Assembly (NCBI GenBank): GCA_023229605.1
Contig: JALNYY010000005.1
Coordinates: forward strand, 5,754 to 69,753
Direction: 5' to 3'
Source of the DNA: Methylobacter sp.
GTDB lineage: Bacteria; Pseudomonadota; Gammaproteobacteria; Methylococcales; Methylomonadaceae
Length of the DNA stretch: 64,000 nucleotides
Shown: positions 26,547 to 34,259 of the stretch, one piece after another
Layout: the number at the start of each line of letters is the position of its first letter
Position numbering within the stretch: the stretch's first letter is position 1
Position numbers and translations under genes: made by a program
The notes under the pieces: generated by a model
What the model was told of the DNA's origin: nothing
Database searches by the model: none
What the model saw: only the letters and a program-made list of their open reading frames with translations

Positions 26547-27019
26547 GACTGGCCGCCTGTGAGTTCATGCAAGGCTTGCAGGACTTCTTCGCAATGGCCT
26601 TTGACTTTTACTTTGCGCCATTCACGAGCCAGTAGACCCTGAGGGCCGATCAGAAAGGTGCTGCGCTCGATGCCTCGAACCTGCTTGCCGTACATGTTTT
26701 TCATCTTGATAACGTCAAACAGTCGGCACAGCTTTTCATCCGTGTCTGAAAGCAGGTCAAAGGGGAATTCCTGTTTGCATTTAAAGCCTTCGTGAACGCG
26801 GACGGTATCACGGGATACGCCTAGTATGACGGCATTGAGGGCGGTGAATTTTTCGATGTTATCGCGAAAACTTTGGCCTTCCTGGGTGCAGCCGGGGGTG
26901 TTGTCTTTGGGGTAAAAATAAATAACGAGATAGTTATCTTGGTAGTCGCTTAGCTTTACCGTTTTATCGCCGGTAGATGAAGCTTCAAAATCGGGTACAG
27001 GGTTGCCGGTAGTTATCAT
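26543..27019 (-). CDS. bcp: Thiol peroxidase of the Bcp/PrxQ group
   Basis: A 158-residue peroxiredoxin that reduces peroxides with thioredoxin. The peroxidatic Cys44 lies in PKDNTPGCTQEGQSF. The resolving Cys five residues later, present in E. coli Bcp, is Ser50 here, so this member probably uses a one-Cys or alternative resolving mechanism. It overlaps phoH by 4 bases and follows the gcvR-like gene by 8 bases. Confidence 0.92.
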   Translation of the reverse strand: MITTGNPVPDFEASSTGDKTVKLSDYQDNYLVIYFYPKDNTPGCTQEGQSFRDNIEKFTALNAVILGVSRDTVRVHEGFKCKQEFPFDLLSDTDEKLCRLFDVIKMKNMYGKQVRGIERSTFLIGPQGLLAREWRKVKVKGHCEEVLQALHELTGGQS

Positions 27020-27027
27020 TATTAAAA

Positions 27028-27552
27028 TTATCGTTTTATGGGTTCAAGAATGGCATCTATATTCAGTTGGTCGCAGAAATCCAGAAACTCTTCACGTAGC
27101 GACAGCAGGTGAATTTGCGGAGGAATCAAAATTACAAATTTGGTGGAGAAAACGGAGGTTTGGATATACGGCGCCTGATAGCAGCTGCCGGTTATTTCCT
27201 CGATGTCTATTTTCCGGTCGCACAGGAAGGAGACAATCGATTCTGTGACATTATCGCGATCAAGGGATATTGTTTCCAATGAATATGGAACGCATTCTTT
27301 GACCTTGTCTTTTTGATCAGGCCGTAAGGTGTGGATTTTGATGTCCAGCCGTCGCTGGATAGTGTCCAGAGTATTTTCAAATTTGGCAATTTGATTCCAA
27401 TTGCCGGAAATAAGCAGGTATGCAGCGGAGGATTGAGCGAGACGGGATAATCTTATTTCCATGATATTACATTTACAGTCGCGCACTGCAGGTAATATTT
27501 CCCCAATAAAATTAATCTGATAGTTGCCTAAGGCGGTGATAGCTAGTTGCAT
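27028..27552 (-). CDS. gcvR: ACT-domain regulator, GcvR-like
   Basis: 174 residues from the ATG at 27552. The frame is open 60 bases further upstream, but MQLAITALGNYQINFIGEIL aligns with the normal start of this family. Two ACT domains are visible: ALGNYQINFIGEI...NIMEIRLSRL, and the second around LDRDNVTESIVSFL...IDIEEITGSCY. GcvR represses the glycine cleavage system through GcvA, and gcvR next to bcp is a conserved gammaproteobacterial order. No gcv genes are in this window, so the target is inferred. Confidence 0.8.
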   Translation of the reverse strand: MQLAITALGNYQINFIGEILPAVRDCKCNIMEIRLSRLAQSSAAYLLISGNWNQIAKFENTLDTIQRRLDIKIHTLRPDQKDKVKECVPYSLETISLDRDNVTESIVSFLCDRKIDIEEITGSCYQAPYIQTSVFSTKFVILIPPQIHLLSLREEFLDFCDQLNIDAILEPIKR

Positions 27553-27718
27553 TTTGTTTCTTGGAAGTTTTTTTGGGAGTTTAGCATCAAATCGCTGAAA
27601 CTTGATGAACATTAAGTTTATTTGGTATTAAAATGATTAAAATTGTTTTTCTGCCGATAAGTACCAAACGCTACATTTAAACTTTGTGGCTACTCGCAAC
27701 TCATTACCGAGCCTGAAT

Positions 27719-30628
27719 ATGACTGATTCAATAGATAAAAAATCAAAAGAAAAACGCGATAATCTGGCTGTTGATCTGGATGCCATGCTGGACGAGGCGG
27801 AATCTTCGCTTGTTCCGGCGAATGAGTTGCGGGACGACGAAGATGCTATTGACAGGTTGCTGATGGATGCCGGTTTTGATACAGATGATGCAACAATGCA
27901 GACAGAGACGAAGAAGCATGTACATGACGTGAAAGATGCCGAACTGGATGAGCTTTTAGGTTTTGACAGTTTTGGAGACGATCTTAACGAGCCGAAAAAA
28001 ACTCAGACTGCTGTGGGGTTGGAGCCGGCTGTTAGCGATTCACATTTTGTTCCGTCAAATGAGCCTGATGACGAAGATGCCATTGACAGGCTGTTGATGA
28101 ATGCCGGCTTTGATGCGGATAATGCGTCGGTGCAATCCGACGTGGAGGATGCGGGCGCCGATGAAGGCCCGGATGATTTTCCGGATTTTAGCGATTTCAA
28201 TGAGCCGGACATGGATCGACAGGAGTCGCCACCTACGGCTGCAGTTGAAGGAGTTGATGATGAACCACAGGCTGCGGCGACTTCATCCGCTGCCGCGGTC
28301 GACGAACTGGATGAATTTTTACGCTTAAGCTTTGGTGATGATTTTGATGAATCGGATCTGATTCAGGATGACGCTGTTGCAGAATCGGCTCCGGCAGACT
28401 TAATCGCACCCGCTGAAGAATCAGGCGTGGAAGAGGATGTGGGGGCGCTTGACGAGCTGGATGATTTTTCAGATTTTAGTGACTTCAATGAACCTGAAAT
28501 AGTTCCGGCACATGTAGTTGAACAGGCTACAGAGGGGCCAATATCTGATGTTGATGAGCCTGCACCGGCTGTGGCGGATTTAACAGCCTCCGCAGCAGTT
28601 GAAGATTCATCTGCGGAAGAAGAAGCGGGTGAGGATGAAGAATTGGATCATTTTTCAGATTTTAGTGATTTCAACGAGCCTGAAACAGCTCAGGCAGGAG
28701 AAGCCGATAAATCTGAACAGGCCGCAGAGAATTTATTTGCTGATGTTGATGAGCCTGCACCGGCTGTAGCGGATTCGACCGTGCCTGCAGAAATCGACGA
28801 TGAACCGGATGCGGAAGAGGATGCCGGCGCAGGGCTGGCGGACGAGATCGATGATTTCTCGGTCCTTAGCGACGCTTTTGATGAATCGGATCTTATTCAG
28901 GATGATGAAGTTGCCGCATCGGCTGTAGCGGAAATCGCCGATGAATCTGGCGCGAAAGAGGATGCCGGCGAGGGGCTGGCGGACGAGATTGATGACTTTT
29001 CCGGCTTTAGCGATGATTTTGAGGTATCGGAACTGGTTCTGGATGATGCTGTTGCCGGGGCGGCGGATTTAATGCCTCCCAATGAAGAACAGCAGACAGT
29101 AGTCGAAGAATCATTCAATGACTTGCAGGATGATGAAAATAACATTGACAGTTTGCTGATGGATGCCGGTTTTGAGGCGGAAGACGCGACAGATCAAACG
29201 GTCGGCAAGAAAGATGCGTTTGGCGATGATGCGGATTTGAGTGAAATTGATGATTTTTTTCATATGGATGAAGTTAGCGATGATGCTTCCTGGCAGGCAG
29301 AGGGCGTTCAGATAGGCGAGACTGAAGAGTCATCAGCTCAGGGAGATGATTTTCTGTTGCCTGATTTTGACATTACGGCTGATATGGAATTTTCTGATAC
29401 GGGCATCAATGCAGGAAATAAAGACGATGATGTCTTTGGCGATACTGGTTTTCTGGGCCAGGATGAAGCCGTGCAGGGTTTTGATACTGGAACTTCGGAG
29501 CCGAAATCGGGGGATGCCGAACCCCAGTCGAAACAAGCTGCCGATCCCGCTATAGAAGAAGTAAAGTTGAATCCATTTGGATTCGAACAGGAAGATATTA
29601 AAAAACAGCTGGAAGATGCTGAAAATAAGGTTAAAAAAGCAAAGCTTTTCAGTTACGTGGCGTTGGGATTTGGCGCAGTTGCATTAAGCGCGGCCGCCGT
29701 ATTAGGCGTGATGATGTATGGTGCAAAAACTGAAGTTGCAAAGTTAAATGCAGAGGTATCAACCCTTGAGGCAAGCCTGGCAAAGAACGCTGCAAACAAT
29801 CCTAATGAAGAAATTAACGCTATGCGGAATTCTGTCGTGCAGTTGAATCAGCAGGTCAATGGTTTGATAACGGAGCTGAAAGGGAATCCACAGTTTCCTG
29901 TCGATTTGTTAAACAACAAGGTGCCAGATATTGTGGCGAAACAGGATATGGTCAGTAAAGCGCTGGACATGTTGCAGGTCAAAATGGGCGGGCCTGCAGG
30001 AAAGACAGCTTCGGAGCCAGCTGTTGCCGAACCTCCCAAGGCCGAACCCGTGCATGAGCATGAGCCAGCACCTGCGCCTGCTGCATCGACACCGGTTAAA
30101 GAAGTAAAGACGCAAGAGACTGCACCCGTTAAAGCAGCAGTAGAGCATGCGCCGGCCAAGGAGACGCTTGCTCCGGCCAAGGATGGCGCGGCTGCACATA
30201 AAACTGCACAGGCCAAAGAGAAAGTCGCGCATGAACCAGTTCCAGCTCCCGTTCCTGCCAAGGTGGAAGCTGTGCCTGAAACTGCGCCAGCCAAAGTGAA
30301 AACTCAGCCCGAAGCGATAAAAGCCAAACCAGTAACTGCCGAAAAAGTTGTTTCAAAGCAGGAGCCTGTAAAAGAAAGAAAACCAGAAACTCCCGGAAAA
30401 TGGGGTGTGAATCTGGTTGCATTCAAACAGGAATGGTTTGCCAAAAGCAAGGCGGCTGAATTTGCCCGGCAAGGTATTTTTGCCGAAGTCATTCCCGTCC
30501 ATGAAAAGAATACAACAATGTATAGGCTGCGAGTCGGCGGCTTTAAAAGCAAGCAAGAAGCGCGTGCAAATACCGACAGAATAAAGAAAACGCTAAATTT
30601 GGATTCGGTTTGGGTGAGTGATAACTAG
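27719..30628 (+). CDS. Giant acidic single-pass protein with C-terminal SPOR domain
   Basis: About 969 residues from ATG 27719 (a GTG 33 bases upstream is also open). Residues 1-640 are a very acidic, low-complexity cytoplasmic region with diverged repeats: DEDAIDRLLMDAGFD occurs three times and DFSDFSDFNEPE three to four times. One membrane helix (about 643-667) is followed by a coiled coil, a Pro/Ala/Lys/Glu-rich spacer and a SPOR domain (895-969, WGVNLVAF...YRLRVGGFKSKQEA). SPOR domains bind denuded peptidoglycan at septa, so a division-site or FimV-like polar organiser is plausible. The 5'-nucleotidase gene follows 14 bases later. Confidence 0.75.
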   Translation: MTDSIDKKSKEKRDNLAVDLDAMLDEAESSLVPANELRDDEDAIDRLLMDAGFDTDDATMQTETKKHVHDVKDAELDELLGFDSFGDDLNEPKKTQTAVGLEPAVSDSHFVPSNEPDDEDAIDRLLMNAGFDADNASVQSDVEDAGADEGPDDFPDFSDFNEPDMDRQESPPTAAVEGVDDEPQAAATSSAAAVDELDEFLRLSFGDDFDESDLIQDDAVAESAPADLIAPAEESGVEEDVGALDELDDFSDFSDFNEPEIVPAHVVEQATEGPISDVDEPAPAVADLTASAAVEDSSAEEEAGEDEELDHFSDFSDFNEPETAQAGEADKSEQAAENLFADVDEPAPAVADSTVPAEIDDEPDAEEDAGAGLADEIDDFSVLSDAFDESDLIQDDEVAASAVAEIADESGAKEDAGEGLADEIDDFSGFSDDFEVSELVLDDAVAGAADLMPPNEEQQTVVEESFNDLQDDENNIDSLLMDAGFEAEDATDQTVGKKDAFGDDADLSEIDDFFHMDEVSDDASWQAEGVQIGETEESSAQGDDFLLPDFDITADMEFSDTGINAGNKDDDVFGDTGFLGQDEAVQGFDTGTSEPKSGDAEPQSKQAADPAIEEVKLNPFGFEQEDIKKQLEDAENKVKKAKLFSYVALGFGAVALSAAAVLGVMMYGAKTEVAKLNAEVSTLEASLAKNAANNPNEEINAMRNSVVQLNQQVNGLITELKGNPQFPVDLLNNKVPDIVAKQDMVSKALDMLQVKMGGPAGKTASEPAVAEPPKAEPVHEHEPAPAPAASTPVKEVKTQETAPVKAAVEHAPAKETLAPAKDGAAAHKTAQAKEKVAHEPVPAPVPAKVEAVPETAPAKVKTQPEAIKAKPVTAEKVVSKQEPVKERKPETPGKWGVNLVAFKQEWFAKSKAAEFARQGIFAEVIPVHEKNTTMYRLRVGGFKSKQEARANTDRIKKTLNLDSVWVSDN

Positions 30629-30642
30629 AGCTAATGTAGGCT

Positions 30643-31545
30643 GTGAGAGAGAAAAAACTGGTTGTAGCGGTATCGTCCAGGGCGTTATTTAATCTGGATG
30701 AATCGCATGCGATATTTGAAACGCAAGGCAGGGAGGCCTTTTGCCGCTATCAAATAGAACATGAAGATGAAGTTTTGGGGCCGGGTTACGGTTTTTCCCT
30801 GGTCAAAAAATTTTTGAGCTTAAATGACAGCTGTCCCGAGGATCCTTTGGTCGAAATTATCCTGTTATCGCAAAATAGCGCCGATACGGGATTAAGGATC
30901 TTCAATTCCATTGCACATTATCAGTTGAATATTATCCGTGCGGCATTTACCAGCGGCGCATCGCCGTATGGTTACATTCCTGCATTCGGTGCGCATTTGT
31001 TTTTATCGGCCAATGCCGATGATGTCGCCAAGGCGTTGGGTGCCGGTTTTGCGGCGGCTACCATTCTTTGCGGCCCAACCATGACGGATCATTCCGGTCA
31101 GTTGCGCATCGCTTTTGATGGCGACTCAGTATTGTTTTCGGATGAGTCGGAACGGATTTATCAACAGCGCGGCCTGGATGTATTTACCGAAAATGAACGC
31201 AACGAAGCCAAGAAACCCTTGCCGGGAGGGCCTTTCAAGGATTTTTTGAGTGCGCTGCATCATATTCAAACGCAGTTTGAATCTCAATCGTCGCCGATAA
31301 GAACCGCGTTGGTGACCGCTCGCGCAGCTCCGGCTCATGAGCGGGTCGTCAGGACATTAAGAGCCTGGGGGATTCGTATCGATGAGGCGCTTTTTTTGGG
31401 AGGCATAGACAAAGGCGCTTTTTTGAAAGCGTTCGGTGCGGATATTTTCTTTGATGACCAAAAAGGTCATTGCGAGTCTGCCTCCCGGCATGTCGCCGCC
31501 GCGCATGTGCCGCACGGCATAACCAACAGGAAGATTAATCTATAA
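30643..31545 (+). CDS. 5'-nucleotidase (PF06189-type)
   Basis: 300 residues, GTG start. Belongs to the cytosolic 5'-nucleotidase family related to the eukaryotic NT5C1 type. Signs are the nucleophile-region VAVSSRALFNLDESHAIF, LVEIILLSQNSADTGLRIFNS, and the C-terminal FFDDQKGHCE with the conserved Asp pair. It hydrolyses nucleoside monophosphates. It lies 14 bases after the SPOR gene and its 3' end overlaps convergent epmB by 6 bases. Confidence 0.85.
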   Translation: MREKKLVVAVSSRALFNLDESHAIFETQGREAFCRYQIEHEDEVLGPGYGFSLVKKFLSLNDSCPEDPLVEIILLSQNSADTGLRIFNSIAHYQLNIIRAAFTSGASPYGYIPAFGAHLFLSANADDVAKALGAGFAAATILCGPTMTDHSGQLRIAFDGDSVLFSDESERIYQQRGLDVFTENERNEAKKPLPGGPFKDFLSALHHIQTQFESQSSPIRTALVTARAAPAHERVVRTLRAWGIRIDEALFLGGIDKGAFLKAFGADIFFDDQKGHCESASRHVAAAHVPHGITNRKINL

Positions 31546-32550
31546 AACAGTCTGCTTGGACACGGCTCCCGCCTGTTCCTTGACTAACTTTGGAACAAGA
31601 TAGCCGGGTAGGGTGGCTTGAACCTGCCGGACAAGCGCTAAGGCTTCCGCTTCAGAAACTTCAAAATGCCCCGTTCCCGTCGCCTTATCCAATAAATGCA
31701 GGTAGTAAGGGATGACACCGTGGCTGAACAGTTGTTCGCTTAGTTCGCATAAGGCTTCCGCATTGTCATTTACGCCTTTTAGCAGCACCGATTGATTAAA
31801 TAATGTTATGCCGTTTTTGGTTAGAGTCTTACAGGCTGTAATGACGCGTTCGTTGATTTCATTGGCATGGTTGCAATGAACTACGATTACGACTTGCTTG
31901 GGGCTTTGGCGCAGCGTGCCGATCAATTCTTCGGTTATGCGGGCAGGCAGGACGATAGGCAGGCGGCTGTGTATCCTGATGCGTTTTAAATGTTTAATGT
32001 CGTCCAATTGCTGAATGAGCCGGTTTAATCTTGAGTCGTTTAGCAACAAGGGGTCGCCGCCGCTTAAAATAACTTCCGAGATAGTTGCATCGTCTCGTAT
32101 GGTTTGGACGGCGGCATTTTCTTTTTGTTTGCTAAGTTGCAAATCAGCGTACGGAAAATTGCGGCGGAAACAATACCGGCAGTTGATGGCGCAGCTGCCG
32201 GTGTTGATAAACAAAACCCGTCCATGATATTTGTGCAAAACGCTGGATTGGGTGGCTGCCGCAAGATCGCCGACAGGATCGCTGCCAAAGCCCGGATAGG
32301 CGAACAGCTCTTCCTTAACAGGCAATACCTGGCGTAATAAAGGGTCATGCGGATTGCCTTTTTCCATGCAGGCCGCAAAACTTAAAGGGACGCGTAAAGC
32401 AAAGTTTTCTGCCGCAGCGACTGAAACCGGCAAGTCATCCGGCGATAAGTTCAGGTAACGGTAGAGGTCTTCAATGTTATTAAAAGCTTCGGCAAGTTGC
32501 TGTTGCCAGTTTTTAGTAAAGTGCTGGATTTCGGACTGCGGTTCGGACAT
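31540..32550 (-). CDS. epmB: EF-P beta-lysylation protein, lysine 2,3-aminomutase-like
   Basis: A 336-residue radical SAM enzyme that converts alpha-lysine to beta-lysine for EF-P modification. The cluster motif CAINCRYCFRR gives the three Cys ligands. Length and the absence of the C-terminal extension of catabolic lysine aminomutase fit EpmB. It is divergent from efp with an 82-base gap, and epmA follows efp, so the whole pathway is together. Confidence 0.93.
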   Translation of the reverse strand: MSEPQSEIQHFTKNWQQQLAEAFNNIEDLYRYLNLSPDDLPVSVAAAENFALRVPLSFAACMEKGNPHDPLLRQVLPVKEELFAYPGFGSDPVGDLAAATQSSVLHKYHGRVLFINTGSCAINCRYCFRRNFPYADLQLSKQKENAAVQTIRDDATISEVILSGGDPLLLNDSRLNRLIQQLDDIKHLKRIRIHSRLPIVLPARITEELIGTLRQSPKQVVIVVHCNHANEINERVITACKTLTKNGITLFNQSVLLKGVNDNAEALCELSEQLFSHGVIPYYLHLLDKATGTGHFEVSEAEALALVRQVQATLPGYLVPKLVKEQAGAVSKQTVL

Positions 32551-32632
32551 CAGAGATTATTAAATTTTCTATCGGTTGTTGGCTCTATTATAATGCTTAA
32601 GTTTTACATTGTTTGTCATCTTTGAGGATAAA

Positions 32633-33202
32633 ATGGCCATTTATAGCACCAACGAGTTTAAAGCCGGGTTAAAAGTTATGCTGGATAACGATCCCTGTGC
32701 AATTATTGAAAATGAATTTGTAAAACCGGGTAAAGGCCAGGCTTTTAACCGGGTGAAAATCAGGAATTTGAAAACCGGCAGGGTGATTGAAAGAACCTTT
32801 AAATCGGGCGAGTCGCTTGAAGGCGCAGATGTGGTCGATGTCGAGATGCAATACCTCTATAACGACGGCCAATTCAGGCATTTTATGGTACCGGATACTT
32901 TTGAACAGTATCAGTGCGATGAAAAAATCGTCGGCGATGCCGGCAAATGGCTCAAAGACCAGGACTCTTGCACCGTAACACTGTGGAATGATGCACCTCT
33001 TGCTATTTCTCCTGCTAATTTTGTTGAGCTGACTATTGTAGAAACCGATCCGGGCGTGCGCGGCGATACCTCGGGCGGCGGCGGCAAACCGGCCACCCTG
33101 GATACAGGCGCAGTGGTCAGGGTTCCTTTGTTTGTGCAGCAGGGTGAGGTAATTAAGGTCGATACCCGTACCGGCGAATACGTTTCCCGCGTAAAAGAGT
33201 AG
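32633..33202 (+). CDS. efp: Translation elongation factor P
   Basis: 189 residues from ATG 32633. An in-frame start 24 bases upstream would add a non-conserved MFVIFEDK extension. The modified lysine is K34 in FVKPGKGQAF. EF-P relieves ribosome stalling at polyproline. Bacterial efp length is normal (~188). The stop overlaps the GTG of epmA by one base, so both are co-translated. Confidence 0.96.
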   Translation: MAIYSTNEFKAGLKVMLDNDPCAIIENEFVKPGKGQAFNRVKIRNLKTGRVIERTFKSGESLEGADVVDVEMQYLYNDGQFRHFMVPDTFEQYQCDEKIVGDAGKWLKDQDSCTVTLWNDAPLAISPANFVELTIVETDPGVRGDTSGGGGKPATLDTGAVVRVPLFVQQGEVIKVDTRTGEYVSRVKE

Positions 33203-34179
33203 TGTTGCACGACTGGCGACCGACATGCTCTATAGAGCTGATGCGTTTAAGAGCGCGGATGCTTGCCGATATACGTCAGTTTTTTGCTGAAAGATCGGTG
33301 CTGGAAGTGGAGACGCCGCTGCTCAGTCACAGCATCGGCACAGATCCGCAGTTGGAGTTTTTTACCACCGAGTATTGTTTGCCGCCGCGTCGGCAAACAC
33401 TGTTTTTGCAAACATCGCCTGAGTTTGCAATGAAACGGCTGCTCGCGGCGGGCAGCGGTTCAATCTACCAGATAGGCAAGGCTTTCAGAAACGGCGAGTC
33501 GGGGCGTTTTCATAATCCCGAATTTACTATGCTGGAATGGTATCGGGTCGGTTTTACCTTGCCTCAGTTAATGGATGAAATCGCCGACCTGATCGGTGGG
33601 CTGTTTAGCGATCTGCCGTTACAGGAAACGCAACGGGTCAGTTATCAGGATGTTTTTGTCTCGCTTACCGGCTTAGATTCTCTGGTGTTTTCATATCGGG
33701 ACTACTGCGCGTTTGCCGAAGATGCCGGGTTATCCGAGGCGGTGGATATTTGCGGACACGACCATGCGGTATGGCTGGATTTTATCTTCACTCATAAAGT
33801 CCAGCCGCATTTAGGTAAAAACGCTTTGTGCATGGTTTACGGTTATCCCGCTTGTCAATCGTCATTAGCCAGAATCAATGAACGGTGCGCGCAGATCACT
33901 GAGCGGGTTGAATTGTTTATCAATGGCGTTGAGCTGGGCAATGGCTATCATGAGCTGGCTGATGCAGCGGAACAGAACAGACGCTTTGACAAGGAGTTGG
34001 CTGTCAGGCAACAAAGAAAATTGCCTGTTACGGTTAAAGACCAGCATCTTATTGCCGCTCTGGAATCGGGATTGCCGGAATGCTCAGGCATGGCCATAGG
34101 CCTGGATCGTTTATTGATGCTGTTGTCGGATAGTGAGTCCATTGATGATGTGCTTAGTTTCTCTATTCACAGGGCTTAA
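33202..34179 (+). CDS. epmA: EF-P lysyl ligase (GenX/PoxA)
   Basis: 325 residues, GTG start (a TTG follows it directly). A class II lysyl-tRNA-synthetase-like enzyme without the anticodon domain that attaches beta-lysine to EF-P K34. Motif 2 is seen in YQIGKAFRNGESGRFHNPEF and motif 3 in GMAIGLDRLLML. The start overlaps the efp stop by one base. With epmB on the other side this makes the complete beta-lysylation pathway. Confidence 0.95.
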   Translation: MLHDWRPTCSIELMRLRARMLADIRQFFAERSVLEVETPLLSHSIGTDPQLEFFTTEYCLPPRRQTLFLQTSPEFAMKRLLAAGSGSIYQIGKAFRNGESGRFHNPEFTMLEWYRVGFTLPQLMDEIADLIGGLFSDLPLQETQRVSYQDVFVSLTGLDSLVFSYRDYCAFAEDAGLSEAVDICGHDHAVWLDFIFTHKVQPHLGKNALCMVYGYPACQSSLARINERCAQITERVELFINGVELGNGYHELADAAEQNRRFDKELAVRQQRKLPVTVKDQHLIAALESGLPECSGMAIGLDRLLMLLSDSESIDDVLSFSIHRA

Positions 34180-34259
34180 GCTTTTTTAAATATTTACTGT
34201 GATATAATCCGGCAGTTTTCCAATATTAGACAATAGCCGTTTCATTTTTAGACTTCTAC

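Noticed and set aside
29848..30294. Minus-strand Ala/Gly/Ser-rich frame opposite the SPOR protein linker
   Set aside because: It mirrors the low-complexity Pro/Ala/Lys/Glu codons of the plus-strand gene.
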